A DNA stretch of 64,000 bases from NCBI GenBank assembly GCA_045805805.1, contig JBJMKO010000049.1, forward strand, positions 46,596-110,595, in the 5' to 3' direction. The notes under the pieces were generated by a model. That model worked only from the letters and a program-made list of their open reading frames with translations. It had not been told where the DNA came from and did not search any database. Both the position numbers and the translations under genes were made by a program. This DNA comes from VRUE01 sp045805805 (lineage in GTDB: Bacteria; Actinomycetota; Thermoleophilia; Solirubrobacterales; 70-9). Shown piece after piece: positions 1 through 7,652 of the stretch. The first letter of the stretch is position 1. Each line of letters starts with the position of its first letter.

Positions 1-138
1 GACGTGCACCTCGAGGTCGTCGGCGGCAACGGCGGGCCAAGGGAGTGGAAGCTCGGCGACGGCTACCGGGTCCGCCCCTCGAGCGGCCTCCGGGCAGAGC
101 TGGGGCATGTTCTCGGCCCCGACGCCCTGGCTGCTTAG
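1..138 (+). CDS. C-terminal end of an unidentified protein (partial)
   Basis: An open frame enters from the left edge and ends at a TAG at 136-138, giving the last 45 residues of a protein that ends in ...GPDALAA. Codon use with G or C in third positions matches the neighbouring genes, so it is probably a real coding end. I do not recognise the family from this short tail, which has no catalytic motif or membrane segment. Confidence 0.5.
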   Translation, partial: DVHLEVVGGNGGPREWKLGDGYRVRPSSGLRAELGHVLGPDALAA

Positions 139-150
139 CCAGTAAAGATC

Positions 151-180
151 TTGTATTTCGAGGCCTGGCGTCCCTAGACT
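151..180 (+). promoter_or_regulatory. Putative sigma-70 promoter, leaderless start
   Basis: A TTGTAT at 151-156 and a TAGACT at 175-180 are separated by 18 bases. The ATG of the next gene at 187 begins 6 bases after the -10 box, so transcription would begin at or next to the start codon and the message would be leaderless. This is an inference from sequence only. Confidence 0.45.
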
Positions 181-186
181 TCGTTC

Positions 187-561
187 ATGCCAGCTACGCG
201 CGAGAAGGCCGGTGAGTGTCGCCAGTGCCGCTCTTTCTGCGACAAGATGGTCGAGCCCCGCGGTTGCGTCGAGATGCGCTGCCGCTACCTCTACAGCTTC
301 GTCGACATGCTCAACGGCGTTCAGTACGTCGGCTGCATGCAGGACGTCTTCGCCGCCAAGGTCGAGCTCGACGCCGTCCTGCAGCCGGGCGGTTTCGGCG
401 GCGTCAAGATGACCGGCGAGCCGCTGCCGCACTGCCAGTTCGGGGTCGAGCAGGCCTACGAGGGCAGCGGCGACTCCTACGACTGCGTCAACCGCCGCTT
501 CTTCGACTGCGCCGACGGCGGCTCCGAGGGCATCCGCGCTTTCGACCTGCGCGATATCTGA
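187..561 (+). CDS. Small Cys-rich protein of unknown function
   Basis: A 124-residue protein with about nine cysteines: a CxxCxxxC cluster near residues 11-18, then single cysteines near 27, 32, 50 and further Cys toward the C-terminus. There is no signal peptide or membrane helix, so it is probably cytoplasmic. The spacing suggests metal or iron-sulfur binding, but I do not recognise the family. The ATG at 187 lies 6 bases after a good -10 box, which supports this start. It stands alone ahead of an acyl-CoA dehydrogenase gene that has its own putative -10 box. Confidence 0.65.
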   Translation: MPATREKAGECRQCRSFCDKMVEPRGCVEMRCRYLYSFVDMLNGVQYVGCMQDVFAAKVELDAVLQPGGFGGVKMTGEPLPHCQFGVEQAYEGSGDSYDCVNRRFFDCADGGSEGIRAFDLRDI

Positions 562-598
562 GCGGATCACGACATGATTCCGTGTAAAATCGCGGGCC

Positions 599-1894
599 AT
601 GACAGAGACTTCCGCAGTGGCAGAGGCAGAGAAGCTGGTGGCTGAGGCGGCCGGCCCCACCGACGGCGCGATCAGCGAGGGACCGAAGTTCACCCTCGAG
701 TTGAACCAGGACCAGAAGGACATCCGCGAGTGGGTGCACGGCTTCGCCGAGGGCGTCGTCCGTCCCGCCGCCGAGGAATGGGACGAGCGCGAGGAGACGC
801 CGTGGCCGGTGATCCAGGAGGCCGCCAAGATCGGCCTCTACGGCTTCGAAGCCCTCGGCCAGTTCTGGGCCGACGAGACCGGCCTGACCCTGCCGATCGC
901 CAACGAGGAGCTCTTCTGGGGCGATGCCGGCATCGGCATGGCGATCATGGGCACCTCGCTTGCAGTAGCCGCAATCTTCGGGCAGGGAACCCCGGAGCAG
1001 ATGGGCGAGTGGATCCCGCAGTGCTTCGGCACCGCCGACGATCCCAAAGTCGCCTCCTTCTGCTCGTCGGAGCCGGACGCCGGCTCCGACGTGTCTGCGA
1101 TCCGCACCACCGCCAAGTACGACGAGGCGACGGACGAGTGGGTGCTCAACGGCCAGAAGGCCTGGGCGACCAACGGCGGCATCGCCGACGTCCACGTCGT
1201 CATCGCCACCGTCGACCGCGAGCTGCGCTCGCGCGGTCACGCTGCCTTCGTGATCCCACCCGGGACCAAGGGCTGCGAGCAGGGCGCCAAGGTGAAGAAG
1301 CACGGCCTGCGTGCCTCCCACACCGCCGACGTCCACCTCGATGACTGTCGCATCCCGGGGTCCTGCCTGCTCGGTGGCAAGGAGAAGCTCGACGAACGCC
1401 TCGCCCGTGTCCGCGAGGGCAAGCGCTCGAACTCGCAGGCGGCGATGCAGACCTTCGAGGCGAGCCGGCCGACCGTCGGCGCCCAGGCGCTCGGCATCGC
1501 CCGCGCCGCCTACGAGTACTCGCTCAACTACGCCAAGGAGCGCGAACAGTTCGGCAAGGCGATCATCGAGAACCAGGCGATCGCCTTCACCCTCGCCGAC
1601 ATGAAGCTGGAGATCGACGCGGCCCGTCTGCTTGTCTGGCGCGCCGCCTGGATGGGCCGCAGCGGCCAGAAATTCGAGAACGCCGAGGGCTCGATGTCGA
1701 AGCTGAAGGCGGGCGAGGTCGCCGTCTGGTCGACCGAGCGGGCGATCCAGATCCTCGGCGGCAACGGCTACACCCGTGAGTTCCCGGTCGAGCGGATGCA
1801 CCGCGACGCGAAGATCTACACGATCTTCGAGGGCACCTCGGAGATCCAGCGCCTGGTCATCTCACGCGCGATCTCAGGCGTTCACGTCAAATAG
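599..1894 (+). CDS. Acyl-CoA dehydrogenase
   Basis: The 431-residue product has the three-part acyl-CoA dehydrogenase fold: N-terminal helical domain (about residues 35-160), middle beta domain with the SEPDAGSD FAD/substrate motif, and C-terminal helical domain. The IFEGTSEIQ motif near residue 411 carries the expected catalytic glutamate that abstracts the alpha proton. It oxidises an acyl-CoA to the enoyl-CoA, passing electrons to electron-transfer flavoprotein; chain-length preference cannot be read from sequence. An extra ~30-residue acidic N-terminal extension precedes the family domain. A TAAAAT at 585-590 lies 8 bases ahead of the ATG, compatible with a leaderless start. The gene is monocistronic and converges on nfo. 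Confidence 0.93.
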   Translation: MTETSAVAEAEKLVAEAAGPTDGAISEGPKFTLELNQDQKDIREWVHGFAEGVVRPAAEEWDEREETPWPVIQEAAKIGLYGFEALGQFWADETGLTLPIANEELFWGDAGIGMAIMGTSLAVAAIFGQGTPEQMGEWIPQCFGTADDPKVASFCSSEPDAGSDVSAIRTTAKYDEATDEWVLNGQKAWATNGGIADVHVVIATVDRELRSRGHAAFVIPPGTKGCEQGAKVKKHGLRASHTADVHLDDCRIPGSCLLGGKEKLDERLARVREGKRSNSQAAMQTFEASRPTVGAQALGIARAAYEYSLNYAKEREQFGKAIIENQAIAFTLADMKLEIDAARLLVWRAAWMGRSGQKFENAEGSMSKLKAGEVAVWSTERAIQILGGNGYTREFPVERMHRDAKIYTIFEGTSEIQRLVISRAISGVHVK

Positions 1895-1911
1895 GCGAGC
1901 CCGTTCGGTGA

Positions 1912-1950
1912 CTGGCGCGTAAGTCGGACTATTTCCGACTTTCGCGCCAG
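1912..1950. terminator. Bidirectional hairpin between convergent genes
   Basis: A near-perfect palindrome: CTGGCGCG at 1912-1919 pairs with CGCGCCAG at 1943-1950, and AAGTCGGA pairs with TCCGACTT inside it, leaving a 5-base loop. It lies between the stop codons of the acyl-CoA dehydrogenase gene (1894) and nfo (1953), so it can serve both strands. There is no strong U-run after it. Confidence 0.6.
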
Positions 1951-1952
1951 GC

Positions 1953-2816
1953 CTACCCCTGGCGACGCTTCAGGCCGGCTTTTCGGAGGCGCCGGGCCTC
2001 CTGCACTTCCTTGCGGTCCGCGCCTTTCTTGTTGGGGCCCGGGGTCTCCAATGTCGCCGGGAGGCTCTCGAACCTCGGCTCGGAGAGGAAGGCCGCCAGG
2101 CCCTGCTTGCCCATCTCGCCTTTGCCGAGGTTGGCGTGGCGGTCGCGGCAGGAGCCGAGGGGGGCGGCGGCGTCGTTGACGTGGAGGCACTGGAGGCGAT
2201 CTAGGCCCACCTTGGCGTCTGCTTCGTCGACGACGGCCGCCAGGTGCTCCTCGTCGGTGATGTCGTAGCCCTGGACGAAGAGGTGGCAGGAGTCGAGACA
2301 GAGGCCGAGGCGCTCGCCGCTGCCCGCCAGCTCGATCAGCTCGGCGGTCTGGTCGAAGTCACGGCCCAGGAGCCCTTTGTGGCCTGCGGTCTGCTCGAGC
2401 AGAAGGGGGCAGGCGTTGCTGCCCTCGAGCGCCGCCGCGATCACTTTCGCGGCGCGTTTGATCGAGGGGCCGAGCGCCTCGCCCTTCTGTGCCCCGGGGT
2501 GGAGGACAACCCCGGAGGCACCGATGGCGTCGCCGATCCGCAGCGCATGGGTGAGCGAGGCCAGCGACTTCTTGCGCAGCTCCTTGTCCTTGGTGGCGCA
2601 GTTGATCAGATAGACGGCATGGATCACGACCGCTTCGACCGGCGAGCCCGCCATCGCCTCCCTGAAGGCGGCGAAGTCCTCCGGGCCGTATTTCGTCGGC
2701 CGCCACATGCGCGGGCTCTGGTTGAAGATCTGGATCGATTCGCAGCCCAGCGCGGTGCCCCGCTCGATCGCATTGTCGAGGCCGCCAGATGTTGAGACAT
2801 GTGCGCCGATCAGCAT
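1953..2816 (-). CDS. nfo: Endonuclease IV (AP endonuclease)
   Basis: A 287-residue protein starting MLIGAHVSTSGG and matching endonuclease IV along its whole length. It cleaves DNA 5' of abasic sites in base excision repair. Metal-ligand motifs of the family are visible: HPGAQKGE, CLDSCH with the following VQGYDI, and LHVNDA...GSCRDRHANLGKGEMG. Length fits the family (about 280 residues). It is transcribed alone, with a hairpin shared with the converging upstream gene at its 3' end. Confidence 0.95.
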   Translation of the reverse strand: MLIGAHVSTSGGLDNAIERGTALGCESIQIFNQSPRMWRPTKYGPEDFAAFREAMAGSPVEAVVIHAVYLINCATKDKELRKKSLASLTHALRIGDAIGASGVVLHPGAQKGEALGPSIKRAAKVIAAALEGSNACPLLLEQTAGHKGLLGRDFDQTAELIELAGSGERLGLCLDSCHLFVQGYDITDEEHLAAVVDEADAKVGLDRLQCLHVNDAAAPLGSCRDRHANLGKGEMGKQGLAAFLSEPRFESLPATLETPGPNKKGADRKEVQEARRLRKAGLKRRQG

Positions 2817-2888
2817 GCAATGCGCATCCTATGGAGCCAATTGTGTGACGCGCCTTGCTATCTCGAAACCCCGGCATATCGTCGCTCT

Positions 2889-2972
2889 GTCCCCCCGTAG
2901 CTCAGCGGATAGAGCGCACCTTTGACTAAGGGCGAGGTCGCCGGTTGAGTCCCGCCGGTCGATTGGGGACGA
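2889..2972 (+). tRNA. Degenerate tRNA-like sequence (probable tRNA pseudogene)
   Basis: The sequence CCCCCCGTAGCTCAGCGG starting at 2891 is a textbook tRNA 5' half: acceptor strand, T8-A9, D-stem GCTC/GAGC with loop AGCGGATA. The anticodon arm around 2916-2935 does not form a clean 5-bp stem, the T-loop reads TTGAGTC instead of TTCGAGTC, and the 3' acceptor strand (GGGGAC near 2965-2970) is displaced by about nine extra bases. No anticodon can be assigned with confidence; GAC is one reading. I judge it more likely a decayed tRNA than a functional one. Confidence 0.4.
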
Positions 2973-2985
2973 GCCCCCCGACCGG
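2955..2985 (+). terminator. GC-rich hairpin at the end of the tRNA-like sequence
   Basis: CCGGTCG at 2955-2961 pairs with CGACCGG at 2979-2985 and GGGG at 2965-2968 pairs with CCCC at 2974-2977. It overlaps the 3' part of the tRNA-like sequence and could terminate its transcript, or it could have replaced the original T-arm and acceptor strand. Confidence 0.4.
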
Positions 2986-3050
2986 AGTGCGCATGCTGTG
3001 GAAACATGTGCCCGAGCAGCACAGACCCGATCCATCCAGGGGAGCCACCG

Positions 3051-3431
3051 ATGAAGAGTTGGGACTTGAGAACGGTCGAAGCGCCGCCACATGAACCGCA
3101 GATCCTCGCCACGGCAGACGATGCGCGGGCGATCGTGCTGAATCTTCCGGCAGGCGAGCAGTTGCAGGAGCATGAGGTTTATGAGCGCGCTCGGCTCGTC
3201 GTCGTCGAGGGCGAGGTGGAGGTGAGCACTCCCGATGGCGAGAGTATTTCGGCCCAGGGCGGCCACCTGTTTGAGTTCGCCCCCGGCGAGCGCCGTACGA
3301 TCACCGCCCGCTCCGACGCCCGGCTCCTGCTGCTCCTCACGCCGTGGCCGGGAGACGGTCATCCGGGGGCGATGACTCTCGAGCAGAAGGGTGAGGCGCG
3401 GGAGCGCGCGGCCGAACGCGCGCAGCAATGA
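3051..3431 (+). CDS. Small cupin-fold protein
   Basis: A 126-residue single-domain cupin-like beta-barrel: the ELxVxExGxVxV type strand pattern is seen in the stretch RLVVVEGEVEVSTPDG and the later HLFEFAPGERRTI. The usual metal-binding histidines of the first cupin motif are mostly missing (EHEVYER), so it may bind ligand without metal. I take the ATG at 3051 because GGGGAG lies about 6 bases upstream; an in-frame ATG at 3006 has no such signal. Its stop codon overlaps the gltX start as ATGA, so the two are translationally coupled, but no functional link is evident. Confidence 0.7.
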   Translation: MKSWDLRTVEAPPHEPQILATADDARAIVLNLPAGEQLQEHEVYERARLVVVEGEVEVSTPDGESISAQGGHLFEFAPGERRTITARSDARLLLLLTPWPGDGHPGAMTLEQKGEARERAAERAQQ

Positions 3432-4786
3432 CGACCCGCCTCAGGTTCGCCCCGTCCCCGACGGGGGCGCTGCACATCGGCGGAGCGCGGACGGCACTCT
3501 ACAACTGGCTCGCCGCGCGCCATGGCGGCGGGGAGCTGGTGCTGCGGATCGAGGACACCGACCGCGAGCGGTCGACGGATGAGAACGTCGAGCAGATCCT
3601 CGACGCGCTGCGCTGGCTGGGACTCGATTGGGACGTAGGGCCGGTATCGCAAGCCTCGCTGGCCGAGCGCCACGCGGAGGCCCTGCGGCAGCTGCTCGAA
3701 TCAGGCGCGGCCTACCGCGACTCCGCCACCGCCAAGGAGGTGGAGGCCTGGAAGGCCGAGCACGGGGCCGGCCGGGGCTACCGGGGCAAGGCGGTCGAGG
3801 AGCCCGGCGCGGCGGTGCGCCTGCGAGTGCCCGACGAGGGGGAGACGGTGGTCGAGGACCTGATCCGCGGCCCGGTCAGCTTTCCCAACCGCAGCTACGA
3901 CGACTTCGTCATCGCCCGCGGCGACGGCTCGGTCCTCTACAACTTCGCCGTCGCGGTCGATGATGCCGAGATGGGGATCAGCGAAGTGGTCCGCGGCGAC
4001 GACCATCTCTCCAACACGCCAAAGCAGCTCCTCGTCCTCTCCGCCCTGGGCCACAAGGCGCCACGCTACGCCCATCTGCCGCTGTTGCACGGGCCCGACG
4101 GCAAGAAGCTCTCCAAGCGCCACGGCGCCGCCTCGGTGCAGGAGCTGCGCGACGCCGGGTACCTGCCGGCCGCCGTTCGCAACTACCTGGCCCTGCTCGG
4201 CTGGGGGACCGACGACGACACCACGCTGATGCCGACCGAGGAGCTGGTTCGCCGCTTTCGGGTCGAGGACGTCGGCAAGGCGGCGGCCATCTTCGACGAG
4301 AAGAAGCTGCGCTGGGTCAACGGCCGCTTCATGCGCGAGATGGCGCTCGACGAGTACACCGCGGCCGTAGCTCGCCACCTCGGCCGCGATGCCGACGAGA
4401 GCTTGCGGGCAGCTTGCGCGATCGCACAGGAGAAAGCCCAGACCCTCGACGAGGTCTGGCCGCTGATTCGCTTCCTCTTCGAGTCGCCCGTCGATGACGA
4501 GAAGTCCTGGAGCAAGGTGATGAAAGACGGCGCCCTGGCGGCACTGGAGGCTGTCGGCGCCGCGCTGGCTGAGATTGACGGCGAGTTCGACCCGGAGGCG
4601 GTCGAGGCGGCGCTCAGCCCACTCCCGGATCGACTCGACACCAAGCCCGGACGGGTCTATCAGCCGATTCGCGTCGCGATCACCGGGACCGCCGTTTCGC
4701 CCGGGATCTTCGAGTCGCTTGCCGCGCTGGGGCGCGAGGAATCGCTCTCCCGCATAGAGGCAGCCGCGGCCCGGCTCCGCTCCTAG
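3428..4786 (+). CDS. gltX: Glutamate--tRNA ligase
   Basis: A class I aminoacyl-tRNA synthetase of 452 residues that charges tRNA-Glu, and in an organism with GatCAB (as here) often also tRNA-Gln. The HIGH signature is HIGG near residue 16 in FAPSPTGALHIGGARTA, and the KMSKS counterpart is KLSKR near residue 226. The anticodon-binding helical domain follows to the C-terminus. Length is usual for the family. The gatCAB genes at 13.9-17.1 kb fit a non-discriminating enzyme and the transamidation route to Gln-tRNA, although no glutaminyl-tRNA synthetase can be excluded outside the window. Confidence 0.96.
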   Translation: MTTRLRFAPSPTGALHIGGARTALYNWLAARHGGGELVLRIEDTDRERSTDENVEQILDALRWLGLDWDVGPVSQASLAERHAEALRQLLESGAAYRDSATAKEVEAWKAEHGAGRGYRGKAVEEPGAAVRLRVPDEGETVVEDLIRGPVSFPNRSYDDFVIARGDGSVLYNFAVAVDDAEMGISEVVRGDDHLSNTPKQLLVLSALGHKAPRYAHLPLLHGPDGKKLSKRHGAASVQELRDAGYLPAAVRNYLALLGWGTDDDTTLMPTEELVRRFRVEDVGKAAAIFDEKKLRWVNGRFMREMALDEYTAAVARHLGRDADESLRAACAIAQEKAQTLDEVWPLIRFLFESPVDDEKSWSKVMKDGALAALEAVGAALAEIDGEFDPEAVEAALSPLPDRLDTKPGRVYQPIRVAITGTAVSPGIFESLAALGREESLSRIEAAAARLRS

Positions 4787-4860
4787 CGGACAATTTCAGC
4801 GTTCCCGTTTTACCCAAATGGACAAATAGGCCTCCGTTTTAAGGATGCGACGGCTAAACC

Positions 4861-5991
4861 GTGCGTCCTCGGCTGCCGATGAGCTTTGCGGAAGCCAGTT
4901 TTCCTATGGAGTCGACCAAGTCACACAGCAACGGGAAGGTGAAGGCAGGCGCGGTGCGCGCCGGTCGCGGCAGTTCTAAGCGGGCACCCGGAGCCCGCCT
5001 CGCCGCGGCCTTCGAGACCGTCGAGAAGTTTCCGATCCTGATCGAGTCGCGAGCGCGTGTGATGCGGGCCGCGACGGCTGATCCGCCCCGCATCGCCGAG
5101 CTGGTGGAGACGGTCGAGTCCGATGTCGGCTTGGCGATCGCGGTACTGCGCTTTGCCAATCGCAACGGTGGGGAGGGCGGCGCGGTCGGCAGCATCCCGG
5201 AGGCGATCGACATCCTCAAGCCCTCCGGCATCCTCGCGATCGCCGGCACCGCCCCCGTCTTCGACTTCTTCGAGCCCAACGGCGGCCGCGAGATGCGGCC
5301 GGAGCACGTTCGCGTCCACGCCCTTGCCACCCAGCAGGCTGCCGACGAGATCGGCCGGGCGGTCGGCTGGGAGGAGCGCGACGAACTTGCGGTGGCGACC
5401 CTGCTTCACGACGCCGGACGGCTCGTCATCGCCAACCTGCATCCCGCCGACCGCGGGCACCTCGATGCGGTCGACAAGACGCCCGAACAGCGCCTGCGCG
5501 AGGAACGCGACCGCCTCGGGATCGACCACGCCCTCGTCGGCGGCGTTCTGGCGCGGCGCTGGAACATGCCGCAGAGGATCGCCGTGGCGATAGAGCGCCA
5601 CCACGCAGAGGACGCCGAAGGCCTGGCGGCGATGGTGGCGACGGCCGACATGATCGCCCACTACTCGCAGGGAGAGGCGATCGCGCCCGAACGGCTACGC
5701 ACCCTCGCCCGCCGCTGCGGCCTCGACCCCGAGGGCCTGCGCGACATCCTCTACCAGCTCCCATACGCTCGCACCGACGGCTCTCGCATCTCCGAGCCCT
5801 GTCCGCTCTCCGGTCGCGAGCTCGACGTTCTCCGTCTCCTCTCCGAGGGCCTGGTCTACAAGCAGATCGCCGGCGAGATGCAGCTCTCGGTCTCGACGAT
5901 CCGCACGCACCTGCACAACGTCTACGGCAAGATCGGCGCCGTGGACAGGGCGCAGGCTGTTCTCACTGCGCGCGATTGCGGCTGGATTTAG
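4861..5991 (+). CDS. HDOD-domain protein with C-terminal LuxR-type HTH
   Basis: A 376-residue fusion. Residues ~40-270 form an HDOD/HD-like helical domain, with an HDAGRLVI motif near residue 180 and a later ERHHAED motif; residues ~310-376 are a LuxR/GerE helix-turn-helix (LSGRELDVLRLLSEGLVYKQIAGEM). HDOD domains are usually signalling scaffolds, so this is likely a signal-dependent transcription regulator. The start is uncertain: GTG 4861, ATG 4879 and ATG 4906 are all in frame. It converges on another LuxR-family regulator (6024-6680), which suggests a shared regulatory locus. The 74-base region before it shows no clear promoter. Confidence 0.8.
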   Translation: MRPRLPMSFAEASFPMESTKSHSNGKVKAGAVRAGRGSSKRAPGARLAAAFETVEKFPILIESRARVMRAATADPPRIAELVETVESDVGLAIAVLRFANRNGGEGGAVGSIPEAIDILKPSGILAIAGTAPVFDFFEPNGGREMRPEHVRVHALATQQAADEIGRAVGWEERDELAVATLLHDAGRLVIANLHPADRGHLDAVDKTPEQRLREERDRLGIDHALVGGVLARRWNMPQRIAVAIERHHAEDAEGLAAMVATADMIAHYSQGEAIAPERLRTLARRCGLDPEGLRDILYQLPYARTDGSRISEPCPLSGRELDVLRLLSEGLVYKQIAGEMQLSVSTIRTHLHNVYGKIGAVDRAQAVLTARDCGWI

Positions 5992-6023
5992 AGCCCAAGC
6001 CGCTCGGTTCGTCGCCGGGCGGC

Positions 6024-6680
6024 CTAGTCGATCAGGGACTCGCGCAGCGCGATCGCCACGGCGTGGGTCCTGTTTTTCGCCCCCAGCCTCGCCAAGGCAT
6101 GCTTGGTGTGGGTCTTGACCGTTTCTTCGGCGAGGCCCAGTTCCCGGGCGGCGACGGTGGTCGACTCGCCGTTGGCGAGGAGCTGGAAGATTTCGCGCTG
6201 GCGCCGGGTCAGCTTGCCCCGGCTGCCACGCGGAGGGACGGCGGGGTCGACGAAGTGTTCCTGGTCGAGGGCCGCACGCGCGGCGCGGCGCAGTTCCTCG
6301 GTACCGGCGGTGCGGGAGACGTAGGCGCTGGCGCCGGCTTGCATGGCGGCACTTGCGAGGTGGCGCTCGGCGCGCTCGCCGTGGGCGACGATGCCGATGC
6401 TCGGCTCCGATTTGAGCATGGCCTTGATCGCGTCGATGCCGGCCACGGGGGAGGTCCCATCGGACCAGATCCGCATGTCGACAATGGCGACGTCGAAGCA
6501 GCCGATGTCGCGCACCAGCTCTATCGCCTCAATGCGGCTGGCAGCCTCCTGAATCTCGAATTCGTCCTCCAGCGCCCCGCGCACGCCAAGGCGGACGATC
6601 GGGTGACCGTCGATGACCAGGCATTGGGGACGCTTGCTCAGGACCGCTTCCGATCTCTCGGGGTTCGCCGACGACTCCAT
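6024..6680 (-). CDS. NarL/FixJ-type response regulator with degenerate receiver domain
   Basis: A 218-residue protein with an N-terminal receiver (about 18-140) and C-terminal LuxR HTH (LTRRQREIFQLLANGESTTVAAREL). The phospho-acceptor aspartate is in VAIVDMRI near residue 66. Two conserved receiver residues appear changed: the Thr/Ser after beta-4 is Ala (IGIVAHG), and the Lys of beta-5 is absent (AYVSRTAG). It may therefore be only weakly phosphorylated or ligand-controlled. No histidine kinase gene is adjacent. Its 3' end faces the HDOD-LuxR gene with 32 bases between stop codons. Confidence 0.85.
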   Translation of the reverse strand: MESSANPERSEAVLSKRPQCLVIDGHPIVRLGVRGALEDEFEIQEAASRIEAIELVRDIGCFDVAIVDMRIWSDGTSPVAGIDAIKAMLKSEPSIGIVAHGERAERHLASAAMQAGASAYVSRTAGTEELRRAARAALDQEHFVDPAVPPRGSRGKLTRRQREIFQLLANGESTTVAARELGLAEETVKTHTKHALARLGAKNRTHAVAIALRESLID

Positions 6681-6751
6681 CGTCAGCCCTGGAGCCCAAC
6701 GACAACGATCCTAACCGAGCCTGGTCCGGACGGTGCGGTAGAAAGCTCCTG

Positions 6752-7150
6752 ATGATCTCGATCACCTCGAAGTCCCGCTACGCCGTCGTCGCGATGGCGG
6801 AGCTGGCCCGCTCCGGTGAGCGGCCGGTGCCGATCAAGGAGCTGGCCGAGCGGCGCGACATCCCGGAGCAGTTCCTCGAGCAGCTCTTCTCGACCCTGCG
6901 CCGCGCCGGCCTGCTGACCAGCCACCGCGGGATGAAAGGCGGCTACACGCTCTCGCGGCCCGCCGAGGAGATCACCGTCCTCGAGGTAGTCCAGGCCCTC
7001 GACGGCAAGGTGGGCCAGGAGGCCGACGAGGCCGGCGGCATCTGGGCCGAGGGCGTAACCGCCCTGCGCAAGGTCTTCGCCCAGACCACGATCGCCGAAG
7101 TGGCCCGCCGCGAGGCCGAGGCCGCGGGGTCGGGGATGTACTTCATCTAG
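6752..7150 (+). CDS. Rrf2-family transcription regulator, CymR-like
   Basis: A 132-residue Rrf2 protein with the winged helix at the N-terminus (SITSKSRYAVVAMAELAR, then PEQFLEQLFSTLRRAGLL and HRGMKGGYTLSRP). The three cysteines that hold the iron-sulfur cluster in IscR/NsrR-type members are absent; the family members without them include CymR, the cysteine regulator that partners with CysK in Firmicutes. cysK and cysE lie ~500 bases downstream in the same direction, separated by one opposite-strand gene, so a role in cysteine synthesis control is a reasonable inference. The rest of the 5' region to 6681 shows no clear operator. Confidence 0.85.
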   Translation: MISITSKSRYAVVAMAELARSGERPVPIKELAERRDIPEQFLEQLFSTLRRAGLLTSHRGMKGGYTLSRPAEEITVLEVVQALDGKVGQEADEAGGIWAEGVTALRKVFAQTTIAEVARREAEAAGSGMYFI

Positions 7151-7189
7151 CAGGCGATGAGCGAAAGGCCTGCCGGGTTGCCAGTGGGA

Positions 7190-7558
7190 TCAGAAATCCC
7201 ATAGGTAGATACAGCCGTGCGTCTCAGCGGGCAGCTTGTCGCCGCTTCGCGATCCGTTTGGCCTGGTGGCACGCCAGCAACCGAACCGGTCGGCGACAAC
7301 CTCGTAGACGACATACCCTCCACCGCTGCCGACGTCCGGTTCGAAGAGGAGATGGCAGAGCCAGCCGTCGTTCGTGCCTCGCCGGCAGTTTCCGGGGTCG
7401 CCGATCGAGGGCAGTTTCGAGTCGACCGAGTGGGCTAGCGCATTGCCGTCAACGCCAAGCACTGAAGCGGGCCGGAAGGCCAGTACAGCGAGCAGCGCGA
7501 CGACCCCGATGGCCACTGTGGCGGCCGCGGCGAGGATCGCCTGTTTGCGTCTTTGCAT
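7190..7558 (-). CDS. Membrane-anchored or secreted protein of unknown function
   Basis: A 122-residue protein with basic MQRRK start and one hydrophobic segment (about residues 7-30: ILAAAATVAIGVVALLAVLAF), then an extracytoplasmic domain with four cysteines (NCRRG, WLCHL, FGCWR, HGCIY), probably two disulfides. It looks like a signal-anchored exported protein. It sits between the Rrf2 regulator and cysK on the opposite strand. I do not recognise the family; similar small proteins are common in actinobacteria. Confidence 0.6.
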   Translation of the reverse strand: MQRRKQAILAAAATVAIGVVALLAVLAFRPASVLGVDGNALAHSVDSKLPSIGDPGNCRRGTNDGWLCHLLFEPDVGSGGGYVVYEVVADRFGCWRATRPNGSRSGDKLPAETHGCIYLWDF

Positions 7559-7652
7559 GATCCGCGAAGCATCGCACTACGCTGTCTCGCGTGTGCCATG
7601 ACGAATCGAGTGACATTGCCCCGAGTTGCCGTCTCCCGCGGGAGTTGGCGCC

